A DNA stretch of 64,000 bases, taken from assembly GCF_024323335.1 (NCBI RefSeq), contig NC_066581.1, forward strand, positions 36,040,699-36,104,698, in the 5' to 3' direction. Source of the DNA: Lathyrus oleraceus (taxonomy: Eukaryota; Streptophyta; Magnoliopsida; Fabales; Fabaceae). The position numbers were made by a program, and so were the translations under genes. This document shows, one piece after another, positions 11,720 to 21,843 of this stretch. Under the pieces are notes generated by a model. It was given only the letters and a program-made list of their open reading frames with translations, ran no database searches and was not told the DNA's origin. Each line of letters begins with the position of its first letter. Position 1 is the stretch's first letter.

Positions 11720-12748
11720 GATATCGGTAAGTGTCATGTCAGCACCCGCGTGTGTTCTTTCTTTGGTGTCGGTAAACACCATTTTCTCGGTGTCGGTAAA
11801 CATCGAGTCCTACCCCAGTCATCGGTAAATGTCTGGTCTTATTTGTTGATGTCGGTAAACATCATCTTTCGATGTTTGTAACATCTTTATCTTTCCCCAC
11901 AGAGTCTCCTTCTCCGTTGGTGTCGATAAACGTCGAGCTTTTTCCTTTCGTCCGTTGACGTCTGGTCGAGTCCTCTTCCCCAGTCATCGGTAAATGTCTG
12001 GTCGCATTTTTTTGATGTCGGTAAACATCATCTTTCGATGTCGGTAAACATCGAGTATCTTCCCCAGTCATCGGTAAATGTCTGGTAATTCCCCAGCTAG
12101 AGATCCCCAGTAGAGTCGTCGGTAAACGTCTTATCTGATTTCCGGTTGCAAGTATTTGTTTTCCTTCCCCAGTGAAGTGCTCACCTCTCCATTGGTGTTG
12201 ATAAACGTCGAGCTTCTCCCTTTCGTCCGTTGACGTCTGGTCGAGTTCTTTTCCCAGTCATCGGTAAATGTCTGGTCACCTTTCTTTGATGTCAGTAAAC
12301 ACCATCTTTCGATGTCGGTAAACATCGAGTCTTGTTCCCAGTCATCGGTAAATGTCTGGTCGTGCATATTTCCTTTGATAAAAAATCAAAAATCCCCAGG
12401 AGTCGTTGGAAAACGTCTTGTCTGATTCCAGTTGCAAATATCTTGTTCCTCCCCAGGTGGGGATGCCATCGGTAAATGGCCCCGTTTGCTTCGATAACGG
12501 TAAATATCGAATGCCCAGTTTAGCCGCCGTCGGTAAATGGTCTCGCTGAAGTTGATATCGGTAAATATCAAGTTGCTTTGAAGCCACCATCGGTAAATGG
12601 TCTTGCTTCTTTTGAAGGTTTCCCAGCAGCCATCGGTAAATGGTCTCGCTGAAGTTGATATCAGTAAATATCAAATTTCCAGTATTTAGCCATCGGTAAA
12701 TGGTTTCGCTTTCCTGAAGTTATCATACAGCCGTCATCGGTAAATGAC
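11720..12748 (+). repeat. Array of about 25 hairpins with a constant CGGTAA loop
   Basis: Short inverted repeats flank a constant loop CGGTAA (rarely CAGTAA or ACGGTAAA). Stems vary: GGTGT/ACACC near 11766, GATGT/ACATC near 11851 and 12014, CGATGT/ACATCG near 12038 and 12312, GCCAT/ATGGC near 12464, TTCGATA/TATCGAA near 12492, TTGATAT/ATATCAA near 12552 and 12655, ACCAT/ATGGT near 12587, GTCAT/ATGAC at 12733-12748. Several others pair with G-U wobbles. A recurrent form, CAGTCAT/ATGTCTG, has one mismatch. Spacing is irregular (about 25-60 bp). Confidence 0.8.
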
Positions 12749-12817
12749 TTGGCTTTTCTTGGTATCATATCCCGCAGAGTGCAAATTTCTACGGTTCTTT
12801 GGTATTCAATCCCTGTC

Positions 12818-14200
12818 TCAAAATTGAAGACTGAAGTCATGTTTCAAAATTCTAAATTAGAAGAGATGACCAAGTGTGTAAGGATGTTAAACAATGGGTC
12901 TGACTCCCTAGACAAGATTCTTCAAATTGGTCAAATAACAAGAGACAAATCTGGCATTGGGTATAATAACTCAAAACCTGAGAGCAGTAACACTGGTGTC
13001 AAACCTCAAGCCAAATTTAGGTGCATTCAAAAAACTGTGATGTCACATAATATGTCATAGCACCAAAGGAGAAAACAGTTGAAAGGAAAACACCAAAGAT
13101 GGAGATGCCATTACTGTGGGAAATTTGGTCATCTAAAGAAATTATGCTATAAACTGTATGGCTATCCTAGGTCTGCTCAGGATCACCATAAATTCAGACC
13201 CAAACATCACATGCCTATCATCAAAAAGCAATGGGTCCCCAAGACTAAGGTCACAAGTCTGATAGCTCACAGTCCCCTCAGAATCTCAGCCAAAGAAGAA
13301 TGGTACTTTGACAGTGGATGCTCCAGACACATGACTGGGAACCAAGACCTGCTAACTGATCTGCATCAACATACTATAAGTCATGTAACCTTTGGAGATG
13401 GAGCAGAAGGTGAAATCAAGGGAACATGTAAACTTGATTGCCTTGGAGTACCTAGACTTGACAAGGTTCTACTAGTCAAAGGACTAACTGCAAACCTCAT
13501 AAGCATTAGCCAACTGTGTGATCAAGGTCTGAATGTTAACTTCACCAAAACTGAATGTCTTATCCTTGACATACAGAGTGAAGTAATTATGAGAGGAATC
13601 AGGACCAAAGACAATTGCTACATATGGAGCTCTCAAGTGGATTGTCCCTTAAAGTATTGGGTGAGTACAGATGCCCTCAAGAGTGATGAAAAACAAGGCT
13701 GGGGAAAATGTCACACTAAGAGGTCACACCAGAAGTCCAGAGAAGAAAAGGTTATGATGGCTCAAAAACCTGAGAAGGTAGACCAAACAGATGGACATTT
13801 GACCAGTCTCAGGGAGAATGGAACTGTTGGGACTAAGCCACAAAAGTCTCTGTGCAAAAAGGCCAAGGACAATTTGGAGAAGATTTGGGTGACACATGTG
13901 AAAGTTATAGAAAATGATAACAGTTGGGCTCAACTGGGTTGGATGAACCTATTACTAATTGCAGACAATGTTACACATGATGTCATAACATTGTATTATG
14001 ACTTCCTGAATGCTGAAGCCAGGTCCAAAAATCAGATTCAACACAGATGGACAATATAATGTTCTAGCTATTGTCACTCCATTAGGAAATTTGTGGAAGA
14101 CAAATTCAGAAGTCAAGAGTTTGAACTAGAACTAGCAGACAAGCTTGCAAGGAATTTGGGTAAAATTGAATATGAGGAAGGGAAATTAGGGATTTGGACT
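12818..14200 (+). pseudogene. Deleted copia gag-protease joined to an RNase H remnant
   Basis: The gag coiled segment (KLEEMTKCVRMLNNGSDSLD) is followed after a stop near 13060 by a CX2CX4HX4C knuckle (CHYCGKFGHLKKLC, near 13107) and protease (WYFDSGCSRHMTG, near 13303). Conserved protease sequence runs to about 13630. A region without clear family similarity follows, and from about 13925 residues align with the end of copia RNase H: QLGWMNLLL, then ITLYYDFLNA, then LADKLARNLG in place of the usual LADIFTKAL. Integrase, RT and most of RNase H, roughly 3 kb in the intact relative, are missing. The reading is interrupted by stops, including one at 14057-14059. Confidence 0.75.
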
Positions 14201-14552
14201 CTTGAGAAATTATGGCAATTAAAAAGAAAAAATAAAAGAAATAAAAATAATGTCTTCCATTTTAAAAGAAAAAGCCACATTAATGATAAATCATTCCCAA
14301 GCTTTGAAAACAGTATCTATTCCCTTGGCACACGCTACCTAAACTCAGCAACTGCCATTCCCATTCAACTTCTAAGAAAATCTCAGCTAGGGCAAAGAAA
14401 CCTTCCTCTAAAGTCCTACAACATGTCCCAACATCCATCGTCATCTGGTTCCAAATCCTCCAAACATGCAAAGACTTCATCCATGGAGTTTGTAGATGAA
14501 GACGTTATGGACGTCACTCTTCTGTGCATGATACCGGGCGACATCACAGGTA

Positions 14553-14557
14553 CCTCC
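14553..14557. repeat. Target-site duplication CCTCC, left copy
   Basis: It abuts the TG end of solo LTR copy 2; its partner is 19458-19462. Confidence 0.92.
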
Positions 14558-17500
14558 TGTAGCACCTCAAATTTGCACCTCCCATTTTGTGTATACATTT
14601 TCATGTTTAGGTCATTAGCATTATTGTCCACTGCATAGCATTGCATTGTCCATTGCCAAGTCATCAGTTCATCAGTCAAGACTGGTCAGGAGATTCAGTT
14701 GTGCAAGCAAGCAAGTGCATTTCCTATTGAAGCAAAGCCCTAGGGTTGGTTCATTGATTTCATGTGACTTAGAGATCATTTTGAAGTGGTTTGGCCAAAG
14801 GTTGGATGTTCAGAAGTCATCAGTCAAGATGCAATTCATCTGAAACCCTAGAAAGTCAACCAAAGTCAACTGTGCATGCAATCATGGATTTGAAGGTGGG
14901 AGATGGTTAGAGATGCCTCATTCATGTCCATACAAGTCTCATTTGACATTTCAAACATCAACATTGAAGAATTTGAGGTCAAATGAAAACTTGCCAAAAA
15001 TAGTAAGTGACCTGTAATTTCAAACTGCCAAAAATGGAAATGTTTTCTCCTCAAGTTTACATCATCAAGCAAGCTCCAAATGAAATTTTGTCCAACATGA
15101 AAGTTGAAGATCTTGTTCTCCCCTTTCCAAAAAGTCCAAGAACATGAATTTCTCATGTATGGTTGAAAAGATATGGATCAATCATGGCCAAGTGAATTTG
15201 AACTTCAAGCATGCATAACTTTCACACCAAATGGCCAATTGAAGAGGTTCTTTTTGCAACATTCATGTTTTGACCTCTACTATCCAAATTATGCATCACA
15301 AGCCATGCATTTTCATCACAAAATTATTTGATTTTTCACTTGTTTTTTTGGATGGAATTTTCAAATCTTAAAATAATGCATTGTTTACACTTGGCAACAC
15401 TTCCATTGGCTTACAAACAGAATTTTGAGTGGATTTAGGCCCAATTTCGTGTACTGTTCCATTCATACCATGCATAGAGGTGGAAATATCAATTTTGCAT
15501 AAACACTTGTTTTCACTAATTCCACTTACCACATGCCTAAACATGATTAAGAACTTGGTTAACAGATGATATATAAGTGAAACCCTAACAGATTTCAGCA
15601 TTAACACTTCTTAATTTCTCAGATCCAGATCTATTTCACACTTTTTTTTCACATTGTGCTCTCACTTTTCCTGCGAATTTCTTCACAAACATTGTTTGGT
15701 TCTTGATCAAATCATCCTCCACAAGCATTTTTGAACAAGGTTGAGGCAATATTTCAAGGATTTCGAGCTGTTTTGGGAACTGTGGAAGCTTGGCATCATC
15801 AATGGCAGTTGAATTTTCTGCAAGAATCAAGCTCGATTAACTTCCATTTCTTCATCCATTCATTCATCCAAGAGTTGTAGAAGTTCTGTTTATGGTTTTC
15901 CAGGCCTGAAAGTACTGATTTCATCTCTGCATTTGCTTGAAGGTCAGTTTTCGAATTCCATGATTCATGCAATTATCATGTGTTTATGATAGATCTTTCC
16001 ATGCTGAGCTTTGTTTCGAAGATTTTCATTAAGAATTGAGAAAGTTATTGTGATTTAAAGTTTGGTATGTGAATATTCTTTTGCTCGATCTGTGCATGAT
16101 AATGAGAGTTAGGTCAAATGGATTATGGCATGTTAATGTACGTTTGAAGACGAATCTAGTGGTATGCATATTGTGAATTTCTGTGTTGGTTTGTTCTTGA
16201 TGATGAAGAACATGATGAACATTGCATGAACATGTTAGGGTTTTAGTTCCCAGGCTGTGTTCGATCCGTTTCCTCGCTTGCTGCATGTAATTTCGTGTTA
16301 GAGCTCATGTACTGGTCCAGCGAGGCATCCGCGTGGCCTTTTGATTGGTTGTTGTTAATTGCCTTTGCCACGTAGTTTAATGAAGCGCTGTGTTTTGGCA
16401 GCCAGCGCGCTTCATTCAAATTTCGTACTCCCTTCGATTCCGGTTCAGGACATTTCCAATTTGGCTTGTTGCATTTTATTCACTTATGCTATCCATGTTC
16501 ATGCTATGTCATCATGTGATTTTCATTTTTTCTCTTCACTCAAAAATTCATAACTCCATAAATACTTATCCAAATAACATGAGATTTTTTTCACATTGTT
16601 CCTCATGATGTCTACTATTTTTTGGTGATTTTTCCAGAAATTGTGCACGTATGGATTTTAATTTTGGCTAGGGATTGTGTGTACATGTGTTTTCTTGACA
16701 TGCCTGACCATTTTGCTTGTGAAATGATGAGATATTATCCAATGCTCTTGAAATTTTGTGTGCTTAAGCTAGACATATTCATGGTCATTTTGGTATAGAG
16801 TTTGCATTTTTAGCATGTCTAGATGTTAAGATATGATATGATTAAGGTAGGTGTGACAATGTGTGTCACACCTTTGCTTGCTTGACTTGCTGATTTTATT
16901 TGCCATGCCAATTCAATGCCAATTAATCTGATTTTTTGCATGATGATACTTCTGGATGTTAGGATTGCTTGTGAATTTTTATGGATTTTTTGGATTCAAT
17001 TTGGATTTGTTTGAGATTTTCCTTTCTGTTTGACCATTTGTGGACTTTTTGAGAGTCATGGACTTAGATGATTTGTGAAATGGTGGATGTTTATCCTATG
17101 GACTTGGAATTTTGCACATGTGTTCTAGACACTTTGAAGTTTGCTATGGCTTTGGTTTGATGCATTTATCATGTACCAATTCTGTTTTATGCTTGTGTGA
17201 AGTTGATGCATCTAATTGTGCCTTGTTTGAGCTTGTTTTGCCTTGCCTTGCCTTATGGCATTTAGTTGTTATGTTTTACTTGTCCAAATGCATTGAATTT
17301 TGGTATGATGTTCATGTGATGTGTTCTGTTTAACCATGATTTTTATTGGGATTTATTGAGCCATTTTTGAATTGATATGGATTTGTTCTTGCTGTTGTGT
17401 CAATGTGGTTCCAAATTGCACACTTTGCCTTAGTTGCTTTATGAAATGAAATTGGTGTATGATATGAATGAGAGACCACTTGTACATTGTTCCTAATTGA

Positions 17501-19457
17501 TTGAGCTTGCTTGTTGTCATTTTTCATGTTCTGTTTTGGTTTATTGCTTCCTCTTTGACCCTAGGCCTTGTCCTAGTGGTTTGCCTCTCACATTTGAGCT
17601 TTGTTTCAGGATAAGAAGCACAATTGCCATACTTGATGATGTTCACTCATTTGGAGTTGATCCATTGCTTGTTGATGATTAATCTTGAGTTTGTTTTGTA
17701 GGCTTTGAGACTTAAGCCTAGGCCTTGTGGCTTGCACCTTGGTGCTTGATGCTTGTTTGTTTGTTTGACTATGTACAGCTGACTGTCTATTGTCTATTGA
17801 CTTTCTTTTTTTGACTTGTATACTGATTGGGTTGGATTGTTTTCAGGTACCTTAGTTGCTATAGTTCCTTTGTGAACTTGCTTTTGCTTTGCTTGGGTGC
17901 ATAAGCATTGAGGTATAACATCTCTTCTTCATGTAGTCTGGAAGACCTGGCCTGTTATGTGGTCAGGCACATGTCTGAAGTCCTCCTTAAGAGGCAATGT
18001 TTGTGATTGTTTATCTTTGTCCCCTGTACATATCAAAGACCTCCTAAGTGAAGAGGCATTGGCAGATACAAGAGATGTGTAGTCCATCTCCTGCTAATCA
18101 GTGAGTCATCCACTTTGCTCACACACCTTGTGTTGATGCATTGTGGATAATAGCCCAAGATCTTTTGTTGTGTCAGTCATGTGGATAGAAGAGTTCCAAC
18201 TTTCTGAACTCCCACACTTTCATTTGTCTGAAGCTTTCCCGGGCCAGGGATAAGAGCTGTGAGGCACACCCCTCACTTCCTATTTCATCTGCCTCACCCT
18301 AACTCTCAATGTTAGGGTTAAGAGCTAACATCACCCTGTTACAGTGGTTTGTTTGTCGAGGTTGATATGACCCCTCGACTAAAACCTAACCTTGATTGAG
18401 CCAACTGATTGCATATAGTGTGTGCTATTTGTGCTTGTGTGTTTGTGTTTTTTAGTTTAGCTTGATTCCTGTGCAAGTTAGGGTTAGTTTGGCTTGCTTC
18501 CTGTGCAAGTCATGTTAGGGTTAGCTTGCTTCCTGTGCAAGTTAGATAGAAACCTTAACATAGGGCTATGATGCATGATAACATCTAGGCTCGAGTCGTA
18601 GTCTCCCTAGTTGTGTCTCCCTTTGTATCTGGTTAGGCTAGTCCTTTGTCCCTGCGTAGGGGAACTACGTCGCCCTGATCCTCATACCAGATGAGGTACG
18701 TAGGCAGGAGATGAGCAGATCTCTCCGGGCGCTCTTTTTGTTTTCTTTCTCTTGTGTGTGTTAGGAGATGGATGTAAGACCAGCGATTGGCATTCCGTAT
18801 CCTCTTGTTGTGTGCTTGGAGTCCGATGTAAGTCCAGCGATTGGCATTTGGTTTCCAGTGTGGGTTTGTTTGGTTCGGAGTCTGATGTAAGTCCAGCGAT
18901 TGGCATTCGGTTTCCATGTTTGCCTGTTTGTGTGGAGTTTGACGTAAGTCCAGCGATTGGCAGTCGATTTCCTGTGTTGTTTTGCTTTGCGTGCGTTAGC
19001 CGAGCTACGAGTGCTCTGATTCTTCTTAGTCCAAGAAGATACGTATGCATAGGATGCGACATCCTAGCGAGCACGTTTTCCCCCTGTCCCGAACTACGTC
19101 GACTCTGATGTCTATGCTAGATAGACTACGTAGGCCCAGGATGCGATATCCTGCCGAGTTAGTTTCGTTTGTTTTCTTGTGTCTCTTTCAGCCAGTGTGT
19201 GTTTGTGTTTGTGAGCAGTGTTTAGCAACCATTTTTTCCTTCCTTTTGTGCGTGGATCCCGTCGAGTACGACGGATGCGTAGGGGTGCTAATACCTTCCC
19301 TTCGCATAACCGACTCCCGATCCCACTCTCTTTGGTCGCGAGACCATGTCTTTTCCTGGTTTACTTCGAGCGTTTCCTTTCCCTCTTTTGGGATAAATAA
19401 CGCACGGTGGCGGCTCTGTTGTTTTCGTTTCCCGCCGGTTTTTCGCGTAATGCGACA
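14558..19457 (+). mobile_element. Ogre solo LTR, copy 2 (4900 bp), inside the env-like ORF
   Basis: It starts TGTAGCACCTC and ends GTAATGCGACA, flanked by CCTCC on both sides (14553-14557 and 19458-19462). It is homologous to 3501-8238 throughout, but with many substitutions and small indels, so the two are separate insertions of one LTR family. No internal domain, PBS or polypurine tract is present. It contains four units of the 57-bp repeat that copy 1 has three of. Confidence 0.92.
18768..18975 (+). repeat. Tandem repeats of about 57 bp in Ogre LTR copy 2 (4 units)
   Basis: TAAG(A/T)CCAGCGATTGGCA recurs at about 18775, 18829, 18888 and 18945. Confidence 0.82.
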
Positions 19458-19462
19458 CCTCC
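19458..19462. repeat. Target-site duplication CCTCC, right copy
   Basis: It follows the CA end of solo LTR copy 2 and matches 14553-14557. Confidence 0.92.
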
Positions 19463-21097
19463 TCCAATGCTGGAGATAAGCAAGGTAATACCTCTGGTAA
19501 CTCCTCTCTTCCTAAAGACATGCATTACACTGATCGCGCTATAAGGAGACTTGTTACTAGAATACTGAGTGAAGGACATAAAGTTGAAGGAGTCTCTACC
19601 CCTCTGTCCAGAAGGGAACCCTCTCCTGAAAGAGAACCCCATGCTGATAAAGATGATGATTCATCTAGGTCAGAAAAAGAGGTGGCCGCTGAAGGGCTTT
19701 GCTCTCTAGGTAAAACCCTACCTAGCAAGAAACAAAATGTGCCTCGAGAAAATATTATTAATCTAGAGGAAGAAAGCACTGAAGGAGAAGATGATTCTTT
19801 GGTTCATCTGGTTAAACCTAACATAGCTGAGAAACTGAGAAATAAGAAAGGGAAAAGTATGGCTAAAATGAGAGCTGCTAGAGTGAAAAAGGCTGCAGGA
19901 GTAGGACCCTCAAAACCCTGGAGCAAGGTTGAGGTTGGAAAAAGAAAAGAAAGACACAACTCTGATTCTGAGGAGGATGTTAAAGACGATGTCCCAGACA
20001 TCTCCCCTGCAAAAAGGCAGGCTGTTCAGAAATCCCCTGGCAAGGCTGCTGCTGTCCATCTAAACAATATCTCCTTTCATTTGGAAGATGGAGCAGCAAA
20101 ATGGAAATATGTCATTCAGAGAAGAGTAGCCATTGAAAGAGAACTTGGACAAGAAGCTGTAGAGGTAAAGGAGATAATTGAGCTGATCAAAAATGCTGGG
20201 CTCATGAAGATTGTGGTAACTCTACCCCAATGCTATGAGGGGCTGGTTAAAGAGTTTATTGTTAATATCCCTGAGGATATTCATGATAAGAACAGCAGGG
20301 AGTTTTGCAAGGTATTTGTAAGAGGCAAATGCGTAAAATTCTCCCCAAGTGTTATCAACAAGTTCCTAGGGAGAGGAATGAATGGAGAAGTAGATCTAGA
20401 AACCACAGACAATGAGGTCTGTAGGGCTATCACAGCTGGCCAAGTTAAGGAATGGCCTAGTAGAAATCACTTATCAGCTGGAAAGCTCAGTGTTAAATAT
20501 GCCATCTTGCACAAGATTGGCTCAGCTAATTGGATTCCTACTAATCATGCCTCTACTATCTCCATCAATCTTGGAAGAATCATTCATGCAATTGGAACAA
20601 GGGTTAACTATGATTTTGGCAAGTTCATATTTGAACAAACCATTAGACATGCTTCTACAAATGCTGTGAAGTTACCCATTGCCTTCCCCTCCCTTATTTG
20701 TGGCATTATCCTAAGCCAACAACCAGGGATTCTGAGCACAAGTGACATCCCAAGCAGGAGAAAATCCCCTCTGTCCATCCATTACAAGCTGTTTGAGGGA
20801 AGTCATGTCAATGATGTCATGACATCTGCCAGAAGGGAGTCTGCATCTAAAGGAAGCCTGATTGACCAACTAAAAGAGACCTGCAAAGATTTGGACAATG
20901 GTATAAGGGTGGCCAAGGCCAGAAAAGAAGCTTTAGAAGTTCTCATCTGCAGCCTGGAAAGGGAAGACACAGAAAAGGCTGATAAGGATTCAAATGCAAG
21001 ACCTAAATCTCAGTCCAGTTCTAGAAGCTTGGAAGACTCTAAAGGTGTAGCTGAAGATGAAGATGAAGGTGAAGGAGATACTTCTTCTTCTGATTAA

Positions 21098-21843
21098 TGG
21101 TTCCTGCCTATATTGGAGGCTTGGAGGGGTGCTAGAAGGAAGTTGCTGCTGTCTGGAAGGCTGTTGTCTTGTTTGGTTTTTGTATTTTGTGGCAGTCCTC
21201 ATGATGCATGTTATGTAATATTAAGGACTCTTAATGAGTTCCTTGAATTTGTTCATTGTCTCAGCTTTCTACTGTGTATAATGATGTTGTGTACTTCCTG
21301 AATTTTTGTTTTAACATGCTTAATGTTATAACATCTGTTTTAAACTTTCTCTGCTAGACTAATAGACATTTATTTTGTCTGATTGGTCACCTTTGGTCAA
21401 TTTTGACTAAAAAGGGGGAGAAGTGCTTGATATGGAAGTTGGATGTGGCTGATCAGAAGGACAACTATTATTGATATGGTGCACAGGTGCTGATGTTGTA
21501 GCAGATGTCAGTATGACATTTTGGATGGTACAGGTACTGGAGTTACAGTAGCTGTTATTTGATGAATGCACAGATTTAGGGGGAGAAGAAGTACCCTTGT
21601 GCATTGTGCATTTGTGTGTCTTACTAGTTGCTTCCATAACTAGTAATTCTGATTGTTGCACGGATTTAGGGGGAGGAGAAGTACCCTTGTGCATGTGTGT
21701 ATTACTAGTAGCCATAGCTAGTAATTGTTTTTTGCTTCTGCTGCTGATTAAACTACTGGTATGTGGTTTAACTGCTGATAGTTTGCCTTGTGAACAAAAA
21801 GGACAGATATATGTTTTAGCCAAAATTTGCCAAAGGGGGAGTT
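21098..21843 (+). other. SIRE 3' region with repeated polypurine-tract-like motifs
   Basis: This non-coding stretch lies between the env-like ORF and the 3' LTR. AGGGGGAG occurs near 21413, 21578, 21668 and 21834; the last directly precedes the LTR and is the likely plus-strand primer. Multiple polypurine-like motifs in this place are a known trait of SIRE-type elements. Confidence 0.7.

Larger units (their letters stand above)
1..12815 (+). mobile_element. Ogre (Ty3/gypsy, Tat lineage) element, truncated at both ends
   Basis: The stretch carries gag-protease, an intron, RT with RNase H, a second RNase H, integrase and a long repetitive 3' UTR in that order. An extra RNase H before integrase and an intron between protease and RT are hallmarks of Ogre/Tat elements. 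The left end lies outside the window. The right end breaks off near 12815, where SIRE-type gag begins, so no polypurine tract or 3' LTR is left. A solo LTR of 4738 bp interrupts it at 3501-8238. The element is inactive: it has a nonsense codon at 3228-3230, the LTR insertion and the missing 3' end. Confidence 0.9.
10179..12815 (+). other. Ogre 3' untranslated region, truncated
   Basis: This 2.6 kb stretch after the pol stop has no credible coding sequence. It holds three repeat families in order: four A-rich hairpin units (10188-10382), scattered TCCCCAGCAG-type motifs (about 10840-11690, with more as far as 12122), and an array of hairpins with a constant CGGTAA loop (11720-12748). Between 10383 and 10839 I see only A/T-rich sequence. 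Long variable 3' UTRs with tandem repeats are known for Tat-lineage elements. Confidence 0.8.
14423..21097 (+). pseudogene. SIRE env-like ORF, split by an Ogre solo LTR
   Basis: Translation starts at the ATG at 14423 and runs 45 codons to 14557. After the solo LTR and its target duplication the same frame resumes at 19463 and stays open to TAA at 21095-21097, for 589 codons in all without the insertion. The N-terminal third is Ser/Lys/Glu-rich and charged. The middle (about 20070-20750) resembles the 'putative plant transposon protein' domain found in env-position ORFs of SIRE elements (WKYVIQRRVAIERELG, then GRGMNGEVDLE). The C-terminus is acidic and serine-rich. I see no signal peptide. The function of this protein in SIRE elements is not established; env-like is a positional name. 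Confidence 0.8.

Noticed and set aside
11720..12748. CRISPR-like look of the regularly spaced short repeats
   Set aside because: Only the 6-base loop is constant, the spacing is irregular, and the context is a plant retrotransposon 3' UTR.
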